64,000 nt of DNA from NCBI GenBank assembly GCA_025594325.1, contig JANHCV010000001.1:496001-560000 (forward strand). Reading direction: 5' to 3'. Source of the DNA: Blastocladiella emersonii ATCC 22665. Taxonomy: Eukaryota; Blastocladiomycota; Blastocladiomycetes; Blastocladiales; Blastocladiaceae. Position numbers and translations under genes: made by a program. The notes under the pieces are model-generated. The model was not told where the DNA came from and made no database searches. It saw nothing but the letters and a program-made list of their open reading frames with translations. Of this stretch, positions 41,501-52,151 are shown piece after piece; the stretch's first letter is position 1, and each line of letters opens with the position of its first letter.

Positions 41501-43362
41501 TCACTCCCACAGCATCCGCAGAAACGCGAGGATGAACGCAAGTTCGTCAGCCCACTGCGTGGCCAGCACCAAGCAGCCGCCGGCGTTCTTGTGCTCGTTC
41601 TTGATCGTCGGGACGTTTTGGAGCCCCTTGACGAGCGACTTGGTCACGACGAGGGTCAGGAGCGCGGTCTCGCTCGCGACACACTCTGCCACCGCAATCT
41701 CGACGGATTCCGTCGCCTGCTTGTCGCCGAGGCCCAGAACGCCGTAACTCGGCTGATCCGCCGCGGGTACCTGCTTGCAGACCTTTGCCGCGGTCAGCTT
41801 GTGGTCCAGGTCGGCGTAATCGGCCGAGAGGATGCGCGCGTAGGTGTCGCGGATCGCGAGGTACGCGTCGAGGCGCGGCTTGACAACGTGGTAGCTGACC
41901 ACATCGGCGGGAGGAGCGGGCAGACCAAGAAGCTCGGCGACGGATATCGTCAACTCTTCCGCAGCGTCGGCCGAGATCTGGTCCGGTGCGTAAATGCGCA
42001 CCGCGTACCGCCACCGCTTGCTGGATGCCCGCGCGGCGAGAACGATGCGCACAACACTATCGCACCACGCGGAGGACAGGACGTAGACGGCGACCCTCGC
42101 AGGGGTGGAAGTGGAGGTCGCGGGCAGGTCGTGCGGCAGCAAGCGGAGGATGTCGTACGAGTCCTTGCTGAATGGCAGGGCCGCCGTTGATACCGCGGAC
42201 TTGCACATGGCCTCCATGAGAGGAGTCGGGTCGCGGCCAGAAAGCGACCTACACACGCGGAAAGGGTCAGCATGGTGCTCCAGCGGCAGCGAAGTCCAAT
42301 CCGACGCGTACACGTCGTTGAAGAAAGCCCGAGAGAGCGCGTCCATGGGGCTCGCTGGTTGCCGAACCGGGGCACCGCGCGGGCCCGACCTGCGAGGAGT
42401 GATCCACCGAACGCTTTGCGCCATTTGGCTCCGTGTGACACAGTCCAAGTCAGGCAGGCAATCATTTTGCTGGTTGGAAGCAGGACCACGCGGCACGAGT
42501 TTCACGGTCGTGTTCACCTGGCTGAGAGCCCGAGCGCGGCGCAACAAAGGCTTTTGATGTGGCGGAGCGGCGGGGAGTTGGTGAGAGTTCACGCCCGCGG
42601 CGGCTTGAGCTGCATCGGCCGGGTCTGCAGGCAGGGCAAGGGCAGGGCCTGGGCCCACGCCGCCACCCGCGGACGCGGCGGAAGGGCCTGGGCCCGGGTC
42701 TGGCCCACGTTGGCGCCTGCGAACTCGGACACGGGGGCACCTGCTGCGGCCCGCGTCGCGCCCGGCGAACCGGTGGCTTTCGCCTCGTGCGGGGCAGCCG
42801 ATGGGGCGGGTCCGGTGCCGATCTGCGGACCGGGCGGCGCCTTACCCTTGCGCCGAGCGCGGCGCCTGAACTTGGGATTGGCCTTACCCGGCGGGCCCGC
42901 GTCCTGGAACTCGGGCGCCGCGGAGTGTGGCGCAGGCGCCGCCACAGCTTGGCCGGGGTCTTGACGACCAGCCGGGACCCCGCCGGCCACTTTTGCGCGC
43001 TTTTGCGGACGCCCGCCGTCACCTGGAGTAGATGAGGGAGCGGAACCCGCAGCAGACGAGGGAGCGGAACCCGCAGCAGACGAGGGAGCGGCCGGCGGGT
43101 CGAACGCGGCCGTGCGGTCGCGCTTGGCCCGGCCCGGTTCGCGCGAGCCGCCGCGCGAGAACGAGGCTGCGCGCGCGGAACTGGGTCGTCCGGGCACGGT
43201 TGAAGGCGGCGCCGTCTTTCCATTGGCGACGGCGGCGCGGGCCGCAGCCGCGGCCGGGTCGGCCGGGTCGGCGCGCGAGGCACTCGGATTCCGCGACCCG
43301 CCCTTGGGCTTTGGCGTCTTGGACGCGGGCGTCGCGTCGTCGCGCGGCACTGGCGGCTCCAT
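41501..43362 (-). CDS. Accessory protein of unknown function, possible divergent NYN-like C-terminus
   Basis: The gene starts at ATG 43362 with a disordered Pro/Ala/Ser/Arg-rich half (residues 1-215: nuclear-type basic patches RPQKRAK, FRRRARRKGKAP; SSAAGSAP repeats). The downstream half (MDALSRAFFNDVYASDWTSL to the stop) is folded-looking and lies in a different frame. The switch is near 42,700 and no good intron explains it, so one indel or a real frameshift is likely. The C-terminal 190 residues contain VAVYVLSSAWCDSVVRIVLA, LDHKLTAAKVCKQ and NAGGCLVLATQWADELAFIL. Their order loosely parallels the NYN domain of the gene at 48.4-50.1 kb, but the catalytic Asp residues are not obvious. About 610 residues in total if the shift is repaired. 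Confidence 0.45.
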
Positions 43363-44267
43363 TGCAGCAATCTAAGATGGGGATCGGCTCAGCGTCGCCG
43401 CGCCCTTGTCGCGCTCGCTCGTCCGACGCGCGGGCGTGTGGTGCTGCTTGCTCGCTGTAACGTGACGTGCGATCCCACCCACCTTGCTCGCATCCAGCCC
43501 GCTACGTCGCAATCGACTCCATCGAGCTTGGTCGACCTAGTCTACGCTCTCCTTGCAACTGTCTGAACTGCATCCGCTTGTGCGGCAGCAGTCGCGGCCT
43601 GCAACCAACACTCTCTCGCTTGCTGCGCAAGGGCCGTGGGTTGCGCGCAGATCCGCCTCTCGAGCGGCGGCAAGCGCAATGGCGATGCTAGGTGCCAACT
43701 GCTTCCATGCCGCGCAAGGTGAGGCAGGCGACCGAGCAGGGACCGGTGATGCACGCGGGTCGAGACGCGAGGTGCGCGATGAGGCGCGAGTGCACCCAAA
43801 TCGGTCGCTCTCGAAGTGACTTGCTTGCCCGCGCCACCGCGCTCCCAGTGTGATCGGGAGCCGCCGCTGCTTGCTCCATCAGTATCGCCGTCACACCCTG
43901 GCGCTACTCTCACTCGGCAACCATAAGATTGAGTGAAAATCTCATGTACGGGCGCTGAAGCACGCGGGTCGGCGACGTGGTCCCTGCCGGCGAGGTTGCG
44001 TCGCGCGGCGATCGTCCATCAGTGGTCATGAATGTTCGCTGGACGCGTTTAAGTCATGGACATTGTATAATGCTGGATCTCGTGCTGCAAGCGAAGCTTG
44101 TTCGCTCTCGCCTGAGTGCGGGAGCGACGTCAAGGGCCTGTCCCGATTGGCCACCAAGGTCGCAGGCTTGCACGCGATCCGAGCGACCACCTCCATGTGA
44201 GCGAATCCTGCACAAGTTCGTCGCGGCGCGCGCGGCGTGCGACATGGACGCGGCCCGCCGCCGCCTC
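43363..44267. other. Region between accessory gene and LINE remnant
   Basis: I see nothing that supports a gene. It probably includes the accessory gene's promoter and decayed 5' LINE sequence. The base composition becomes less GC-rich around 43,900-44,100. Confidence 0.35.
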
Positions 44268-47200
44268 TAGGAGCGCATTGACGCGCGCGACGACCAGTTT
44301 GAGCACAAGCTGCGCTGGTTCATCAACTCGGCGAAGCAGACCAAGCGCACGCAGGCGACCATCGACCACGTCCAGTGCCCCGCCTCGCCCGACGGCGACG
44401 ACGGCGCTGGGGACGGCCCGATCATCACGCGCGAGCCCGACGAGGTCGAGCGTGTCGTCGCCGAGCAGGTCCAGGGCTGGTTCAGCCGATACGAGGACGG
44501 CGACGGCGACCCTGACGCGCAGCTGCCCGGCCGGTGGCAGCACGCGTTTGCGCCGCTCCAGCACATCATCGACGACGTGTGGGACGGGCTCATGGCCGCG
44601 CCGACGCACAAGGAGCTCGCCGACGTGCTCGCCGCGTTGGGCAAGGACAAGGCGCCGGGCGACACCGGGCTCACGGTCCGGCTCCTCGAGCAGGCCGGCG
44701 AGAAGACGCACACGGTGCTTGCCCTGCTCGCGGCGTGCCTGCGCACGCGGTCCGCGCCCGCGTCGTGGAAGACGGGCCTCATCTACCTGAACCCCAGGAC
44801 GAGCGCCGGGTTCACGGGCAACGCGACCAACTCGCGCCCCATCACGCTGCTCGAGACCGCGTCCAAGATGCTCATGAAGATCCTGCTCGAGCGCAAGCAC
44901 CCGGTCCTGCGCGAGCACGACGTCCTGCAGGGCGCGCGGTACTTGGCGATCCCGGGCACCGACACGACGACGCCGATCGCGATCCTGCACGCCGCCGCGC
45001 TCAAGGCGCGCATCGAGGACGGTCCGCTCTGGGCCTACTTTGAGGACAAGTCCAAGGCGTTCGACTCGGTGCCGCACGCCCTGCTCAAGCGCGCCATGCG
45101 GCGCATCCGGCTGCCGCCCGAGTTCGTCGACTTCTACTTTGACGGCATGCTGCACGGGCGCACGGCGCGCGTGCTCACGGCGTACGGCCTGTCGGACGAG
45201 GTCCGCATCGAGCGCGGGTTCCCGCAGGGCGCCGTCGAGTCGCCGCTGCTGTGGAACCTCTTCTACGACGTGTGCCTGTGCGAGGTCAACCGGCTCACGG
45301 TCGAGACGGGCGACGCCGACCACGACGAGGACGCGCGCGGGTTCGGCATCACGCTCGAGGCCGGGTCGGGGCTGCGCCACGTCGGGCCCAACCGCGGGTT
45401 TGCGGCGCCGCCGTTCACGTTTCGCGCGTCGCACCGCCAGCTCGACACGCTCCGCGTCGCCGCCGTCGCCTACATGGACGACGCCGTCTTCTATGCATCC
45501 GACCGAGACCACCTGCAACGCATCGTAGAAATTGTGGACGACTTCAACCGGCTCACGCGCATCAACGCGAACCCGGCCAAGGGTGCGGTCCTCCGCATGC
45601 TCTCCAAGTGGGACGGCGGCGCGCTCACGGGCGGGCCCAACGACCCGCAGAACGCGCCCCTCGTCGTGCGCGGCGTCGCCGTCCCCTGGGTCGGCAAGTC
45701 GTTCCGCTACCTGGGCGTGTTCATTGACCACGCCATGCTCGGCCGCGAAGCAGCCAACACGTGCCTCGCCGAGGCGCGCAAGGGCCTCGCCCTGCTCAAG
45801 GACCGCCGCATCACGGGCAAGGCCGCCGTGTACCTGCTCAACGCCGTCTTCTTCCCCGCCGCGGCGTACCGCTCGCTGTTCCGCGTGCCGTCGCTCGCGC
45901 AGCTCGACCGCATCGACCAGTCGGCGCGCGCGCTCGTGCGCCGCAAGTACAAGCTGCCCAACACGTTCCCCACGGCCATGCTGCACGACCGCGACATCAT
46001 CGGCCTGCACTCGCTCGCCGACCTGATCACGCAGCAGCACGTCACCGACCTGTGCGTCATGCTCAACGACCCGCTCCCGCACGGCGTGCCCGCGCGCTAC
46101 GAGCTCGGCATCCTCCAGTTCCGGACGCAGTGCGCGTTCTCGCCGCTCGAGCGGCCCGACCTCGCGCTCGTGCCCATGTCCAACCAGCTGCCGTGCGTGT
46201 GGTTCGACAACCTGCTGCTGCTCATGCAGCGGCGCAAGATGTCGATCGTCGACCGCCGCCGCGACTACAACCTCATCGTCCCCGGCAACTGCACGCCCAC
46301 GGTCCTCGTCGTGCCTGACATGACGCTGCGCGGCAAGAAGAACCAGGACCGCGTCTGGACCAAGAACCTGATCCGGTGGCTGCCCCTGTACACGCTCGAG
46401 ACGCTGCTCGAGTACCCGCCCGACAACGACGACGGCCTCACCGGGCGCAACTACACGCTGCCGATGCTCCGCCGCATGGCGACCAAGAACGTGCAGCAGC
46501 TCGTCAAGGAGTTCCGCGTGCCGCTCACGGACAACGGCAACGCGCGCATGAACGCCGACGACCGCGACGTCGCCCGGATCCTGATCGACGTGGCGAACCG
46601 CAACCACGCCCGGATCACGGAAATCAGCCACGGCCAGGAAATGTACCCGCCCGCGCTGCCCATGGACGACGACCCGCCCGCGCCCGCCGGCGCGCCGCCG
46701 CTCGTCTTCCGCCACACCCGCCCCCGCCCCCGCCCCGCCGCCGCGCTCGCCGATCCTGTCCGCGCCGTCGGGTTCCAGATCATGCCCACCCCGAGCAACG
46801 TCGTCGTCGCGTACACGGACGGCTCGTACTACGCGGACCGCCCGGGACCTGAGGGCGTCGCGCGCGGGCTCCGCCGCCGCGTTCCCGCTACCCGACGGCT
46901 ACGACACGGCCACGCTTCGCCGCCGAGTGCCGCGCGGCCGCCAACTGCGTCACGGACGACGACATGGGCCACATCGCCGCCGCAAAGCTCCCGCCCGGCC
47001 CGTTCTCGTCGACGCGCGCCGAGATTCACGCGTTCGTCCTCGCCGTGTCGCAGGTCGCCGCCGGGACCGCGCTGCACATCTACTCGGACTCGCAGGCCGC
47101 CATCGAGGCCGCGCGCACACAGCTCTCGCCGATGGCGACGGTGCGCCAGCGCGTCCGGTGCGCGTCGAACGACCTGTCGTCCGCGCTCCGCCTCGCAATG

Positions 47201-47671
47201 CGCGACCGCAACGTCACGGTCACATTCTCGTGGGTCTGAGGCCACGCCGACGACCAGACCACGCCCAACAACGTCGCCGACCGCGCCGCCAAGACCGCGG
47301 CGAACCGGCCGCCCGCCACCGACGCGTATTTTTCGAAACACACGCTCACCGAGTCGGACCTCCACCACGTCCCCGCCTTTTTCGATTACGAGATTGGCGG
47401 CGACCCGCGCAAGTTCATGTGCGACCTCGCTCAGGCCGAGTGCCGCGACGCGGTGCTCGCCGATAACGTGGCGCACCTCAAGCTCGCGCAGCCGCCGCCG
47501 CCGCCGCCGCCCGAGCCCGCCGCTGCTGCAGCCGACGCCGTAGCAGCTGCGAATCCCACCGCCGCCCAGGCCGAGATGCTCGACTGGGAGGCGACCGCGC
47601 TCGCGCTCCACGGCGGGTCGCGCTCGCTCGTGCGCCGCTCCTCGTCCGACGAGATCAAGAAGACGTAGGTC
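44240..47671 (+). mobile_element. Non-LTR retrotransposon (LINE) remnant: reverse transcriptase plus RNase H
   Basis: One long frame (about 44,271-46,860) codes a LINE-type reverse transcriptase. Motif A is YFEDKSKAFDSVPHALLKRA, motif B GFPQGAVESPLLWN and motif C VAYMDDAVFYA. Upstream come KDKAPGDTGLT and NSRPITLLETASKMLMKIL, and downstream YLGVFIDHAML (thumb). An RNase H domain follows: AYTDGSYYAD, then, after a frameshift between 46,840 and 46,960, STRAEIHAFVLAVSQVAAGT and IYSDSQAAIEAARTQ. The upstream endonuclease domain is absent. An in-frame TAG (44,268-44,270) splits the frame just before ERIDARDDQF. An in-frame TGA (47,237-47,239) breaks FSWV-GHADDQTT in RNase H. So the copy is 5' truncated and inactive. 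The frame ends at 47,668. Confidence 0.9.
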
Positions 47672-48430
47672 CGCGTGCGCGCTCGCCAAGCGGCTGCCGC
47701 GCCGCCACTCGCTGCACTCGGCGGTCGGCGATCCCGAACCTCGATCGTCGCTTCCTCACGTTCCCGCAGAGCGACTTCAAGTCGTCGCGGCGCTCGTGCG
47801 ACGTGACCAACTCGCTCTTCCAGCGCAATCCCGTGCTCGAGGTGCGCAGGCCCCGATCCGCCGTATCACCGAAGCGTGGCTTACGCACCTCACGTCCGTC
47901 AGCACGAGAAACACATGCACTGGTCTTCGTCGCCCGCACGCCGACCGACGCGCTACTCGGGCTCGAGCTGGTGCACCTCGACACTACCACGCTTTCCGCC
48001 GACCACGACGCCGCGGTAACTGGCCGCATCGCAGTGTTCTCGACCACGGCCTGCGAGGCGAACGCTGCCGGGCTGCAGCGACTGTACGGGAACGATCTCC
48101 TGCAGTTCGCTGACGTCCTCACCCTCACGGCAGTCCGCGTGCCCGACTGCGCCATCTCTCGCGTCGCGTATGCAGCGCGACGCAAGTCCCTGAACGGCAT
48201 GACCGCTGCCGTCGACGCGTCCCTGACGGGAGATGACGAGCTGACGAGAATTAAGCATAATACACATGTTCGTAATGTTTGGTCGCCGCTTCCTTTATCA
48301 ACCAGCGGCGGGAGCTGCGCGTTGCTGCGCCACGGCTGAGCCACCGCCGCAAGCTTCGCAGGTCGCTCGTTTCCGCGATCCCGAGTGAGCCTGATGCGTA
48401 TATCCAGAACCATCGTGTATAGCGGATTTT
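47672..48430. other. Region after the LINE; possible ORF remnant
   Basis: A frame at 47,803-48,339 stays open for 178 codons and looks partly protein-like (ALVFVARTPTDALLGLELVH), but it has no ATG start and no motif I know. It may be LINE 3' sequence or a decayed gene. Otherwise I see nothing. Confidence 0.25.
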
Positions 48431-50101
48431 CTACTCACCGTCGGCCACCAGCCCGCCCATGCACATCTGAGCCCAAGCCCCGAAAACGACGGCCGCGTTC
48501 GCCGAGTGGACACAGAAGGCCCAGCAACCGCCGTGTTGCAGGACCATCGACTCCATGAGGCGGAAGGAGCCGTCGCCTGACACGAGGATCGCGGGCTGCT
48601 TCCGGAGCTTTTCGCGGCGGTCCACGAGCTCGAGGACGACCTTGTAGTCGGCGATTTCCTTCTGGTTCATGTAGCTCAGGTCGGGCTTGATATACTTGAG
48701 ACCCTTGAGCTTCTCGTGCGTCTACACAGCCGCGTGGGTTAATCTACTACTGACGGTGTGGAGGCGCACGCCCGTACCTTGGCGGCGACTGAGTACGCAA
48801 GAGCGTACAGTCGCGTCTCAAGCGGCTCCTTGTCGAAGGCGGCGAGCTGTGCCTTGTCGGCGGGAACAATGTTGTCGAGATCCCACGCAACGAAGATGCG
48901 CGGGCGCGGGCCGCCAGTGAGCGCACCAAGCGGCGTACAGCACTGGATCAGAAGGTCGACCATAGCACGTCGCGCGCGGCGGCCGATCATGTCGACACCC
49001 TTCTTGATCAGCGCGTGAGTCAAGGCCGTGGCATCGATATCGTGATCACTCAGCGCATCGCAGAGCAGCTGGGACTCGTCGGAGACCTTGCCCTTGCCCG
49101 GTCCAGAAGCAAGGCCGGCGGAAGCATCGGTACCAAGAACGTGTCGCTCCATAACGTCGTCGGACACCGAGATCATGTACAGCTGCACGAAAGAGAACTT
49201 GTTGGCAGAGATCTCGATGCCCGCCGCATGTAGAACGAGGTGAGCGCGCGCCAGTTCGATCAAGTAGATGATGAGAGCGGGCGACCGCATGCCGTACAGA
49301 TCGATGTGGTCGCTCTTGCGCTTGCGCTTCTGAGCTTTGGTAAGCGTTGCGGGCGTTGATTCGAGCAGCAGCTTGATCTGGGTAAGCAGGATCGGTACGT
49401 CGGAGCGCTTCCACTTGGGATTACCGGGCGCCGTCGTGAAGAGACGCCGCATGTGGCCGACGCAGACCTTCGAGTCAGACGACCGGTGTTCGAGGGTGCA
49501 CACGTCTATCTCGAACTTACCTGCGTACTCGATGTAGCAAGGAGAAGGATTCGCGGGACGAGGAGGAAGACCCGACTGTTGACGTTGCGCGGCATCCTTG
49601 TGGTCGTCGAAAACGCGAAGCACATTGAGCTGATGCTTGGCGGCGCCATGTGCAAGAAGCTGGCACGTGTGGATTTGCGCGTCCACGGGGGTCTGCGTGT
49701 CACCAAGCAGGGCGCTCGAAGTCGACTCGAGCACCTCGGGGAACTCGGGGTCCTGCGCGTCCACGGGCGCGAAAATGGGCCGCATCGCAGCCCGGTGAGC
49801 GGCCTGGGCGTAGTCAAGAGTAGGCGCGGCCAGCTCTGCGTAGTTCGCGCCGTACAGAAGGAGGGCGGCGGTGGCGATGGTGCTGCAGATCGAAGGCTTC
49901 GGGTAGAGGCCGGGCTTGAACTTGTTCTGCGCCTTCGGCAGGTGACCGGACGCAAGGCACCGATTGACAAGAGCGCGGCGCGCGGGACGGAGGTGGTCCG
50001 GGGCCACATTGGTAATCTGGGATAGACGGGCGGCCGAGGTCAGAAGTCGCTCGTATCGCGGCGCAGCTATAGAGGAAAAGAGATACCTTGTTCATGGTCA
50101 T
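48431..50101 (-). CDS. NYN/PIN-like nuclease-domain protein
   Basis: Three exons in phase 0 (50101-50087, 50016-48778, 48721-48431) give 514 residues. The first codes only MTMNK, and the first intron has a CTGAC branch-like site. Residues 1-370 are unrecognised, helical, with a Lys/Arg-rich patch (KAQKRKRKSDHID). The C-terminal 140 residues read as a NYN (PIN-like) RNase domain: first strand RIFVAWDLDNIVP with the D-x-D-N metal site, then YMNQKEIADYKVVLELVD with the second acidic pair, then AILVSGDGSFRLMESMVLQHGG. In active members the last motif is usually SGD-x-D-F; here the second Asp is Ser, so activity may be changed. Possible roles are RNA decay or control of transposons; this is inference. 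The long third-strand order supports the fold well. Confidence 0.68.
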
Positions 50102-50784
50102 GGTCGCGACGAGTCAAAAGTAGAAGATGCCGGGTTGAAAGTCGATGGTCTAGCGGTGCAGCAAGGAGTTGCACCGAGTTCTTGAGCAATATGCAAGTCT
50201 ATTTCATCCGATTCATGTGCAAGGTGCAGGACAAGCAGATTGGCTCGACGCGTCGAACGAGACGCGCGTCGCGTCGCGTCGCGGTGGCCTTGCGCACGTG
50301 AGCAATAAATATCCGGCGGTCGGAGAAAATTGGGCTGGCCGCGGCTCGGCCCTCGCTTCGCTTCTCCTCTCCCTTCTCGCGCTCTCCTCAACCCGACGAA
50401 ACGCAACCCGTGCAAGCTGACCAAGGAACGCACGCGCGGCGTTGTTGAGGGTGATGAGGCCTTGCTGACAGAGGAGTGTAGGCCGTGCTCGGATCCGTGG
50501 TCCTGCTGTGGATCGCCAGCGTCATGTACCTCGTGCTCTCGTTTGCGCCCGCCGCTGCGCCGACGCCGCAGGCTGGTCCTGCTGCCGGCAGCGCGTGAGC
50601 GGTGGATTGCGCTACTTGAAGAATATAGACACCATAGAGACTTCATCGCGGACTGAGCGTTTCGCGAGGGGAGGGAGACGGACGGGCAGCGACGCGCTCG
50701 TGGCCGGCTGTCTCCGTGTGGCTCAGCCTCTCCGCTGCTTTCCACCTTGAACCTCAACCAGCGCTCGCCGCACAACGTAACTCG
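50102..50784. other. Intergenic region between NYN gene and RNA methyltransferase
   Basis: About 680 bp between divergent genes. AATAAATAT at about 50,304 is the only TATA-like stretch. Short ORFs here have no recognisable content. Confidence 0.35.
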
Positions 50785-51804
50785 ATGCATCTTCCACCCT
50801 CGGCCACGCGCGCCGCTGCCGCCGCCGCAGCAACGACAACACGGTGGCGCCCGCGCGCGCTCGTGCAGACGGCCATCACGAGCCCGTCGAACCCGACCGT
50901 CAAGCACCTCGCGAGCCTCGTCTCGAGCAAGCCGTACCGCCTCGAGCACGAGCAGCTCGTCGTCTTCGGCCGTTCCGCCATCAGCGACCTCGCGCGGCAC
51001 GCCGGGATCATCGTCGTCGCGACGTTCGGGTCCGGCCCGACCGCGGGCATCTCGCTCCCGGCCTCGCGCCGGCTACACCCGCCGCACACGCAGATCTCAC
51101 GCGAGGTCGCGCGCAAGATCGCGGGCACGGCGAGCGCGACGGCCGAGACGCTCGCGCTCGTTGACTTCCCCGCGTGGGCGTCGTCACGCTCGGCTTCAAC
51201 GCCGGCGCACGAGTGGCTCGCGGCGCACCTCCCGCCAACCGCACCGCGCCTGCTCGTGCTCAACGGGCTGCAGGACCCGGGCAACGTCGGCACGCTGTTC
51301 CGCACCGCGTCGGCCTTCGGCTGGCACGCCGTCGCGCTGACGGGCGCCGCGGCCGTCGACCCGTGGAACGATAAGGTCATGCGCGCGGCCAAGGCGACCG
51401 CGCTCGTTGTCCCGTGGCGCCGGCTCGATGACGGAGGCGAGGGGAAGGGGTGGGACGGCGTCGCGGAATGGTGCCGCCGCCAGTCGCGCGCGCCGAGGGT
51501 GTGGATCGCGGACACGGTCGTGGACGCAGCAGCGGCAGAAGCACCAGTACCGTCCGAGGAAGCCCCGCCAACCGTCCTGATCCTCAGCGGCGAGGCGCAC
51601 GGCGTCATGGGGAACCCGATCCCCGTCAGCGCGCTGGTCAATGCGGGCGCCGAGGTGCGCCGCGTCGCGGTACCGATGCCCGGCGGTGTCGCCGACAGCC
51701 TCAACGTGGCCATGGCCGGCAGCGTGCTCATGTGGGAGCTCTCGGTCCGCGGTAACGGCGGGCTGCAGGTGTCCAAGGCGACGACGGTGCCATGTCCGCG
51801 CTGA
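50785..51804 (+). CDS. SpoU/TrmH-family RNA 2'-O-ribose methyltransferase, probably mitochondrial
   Basis: The ATG at 50,785 starts a 339-residue protein; the frame is open upstream only via a GTG. SPOUT motifs are complete: motif 1 LLVLNGLQDPGNVGTLFRTA (Asn and Arg), motif 2 VLILSGEAHGVMGN and motif 3 VAVPMPGGVADSLNVAMAGS, which forms the SAM-binding knot. The N-terminal substrate-binding part begins AITSPSNPTVKHLASLVSSK, as in the MRM3/RNMTL1-type 23S-like rRNA methylases. An Arg/Ala-rich, acid-free first 30 residues suits a mitochondrial presequence. The exact target nucleotide cannot be told. This is the only clearly housekeeping gene in the right-hand accessory zone. Confidence 0.85.
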   Translation: MHLPPSATRAAAAAAATTTRWRPRALVQTAITSPSNPTVKHLASLVSSKPYRLEHEQLVVFGRSAISDLARHAGIIVVATFGSGPTAGISLPASRRLHPPHTQISREVARKIAGTASATAETLALVDFPAWASSRSASTPAHEWLAAHLPPTAPRLLVLNGLQDPGNVGTLFRTASAFGWHAVALTGAAAVDPWNDKVMRAAKATALVVPWRRLDDGGEGKGWDGVAEWCRRQSRAPRVWIADTVVDAAAAEAPVPSEEAPPTVLILSGEAHGVMGNPIPVSALVNAGAEVRRVAVPMPGGVADSLNVAMAGSVLMWELSVRGNGGLQVSKATTVPCPR

Positions 51805-52151
51805 TTGTCGCTCGCAGCTCGAATACACAGATTTCAGTAAAGGCATTATCGGTTCCGCGAGCGTGATGGGATGCTCTTGAGAGGGCAGCAAAGACCGAAT
51901 CCCTGGCAACGATGAGGGAGGGGATCAGCCAGCGCGAGCTGACGGCGCCGTTCGCGCGCCGCGGCACAGCGACACAAGTCGCGACGCGTCGAGTTCACAC
52001 GTATCGCTCCGCTCCTCCCCGCCCCACTCACAACATCTCGCTGCTCCGCTACGCAAAACTCATGTAACTTGGCGCAACGCCCCCGAATTCTCTTGCTCGC
52101 TATCGGACCGCCAAACCATCGCACTGCCCGCGCCCCAAGTTTGCTTCCGCC
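51805..52151. other. Intergenic region
   Basis: No supported gene. It contains a copy of TGGCGCAACGC at 52,070-52,080, about 70 bp before the ATG of the next gene. Confidence 0.35.

Noticed and set aside
44130-46715. An 861-codon open frame on the minus strand opposite the LINE reverse transcriptase
   Set aside because: It mirrors GC-rich codons of the real plus-strand RT, is dominated by Arg/Ala/Gly/Val and has no motif. The plus strand carries all RT motifs.
50087-50101. A 20-nt intron directly after the MTMNK exon of the NYN gene (ending at CTATAG)
   Set aside because: Too short for splicing and gives the wrong phase. The acceptor at 50,017-50,018 (intron of 70 nt) keeps the frame.
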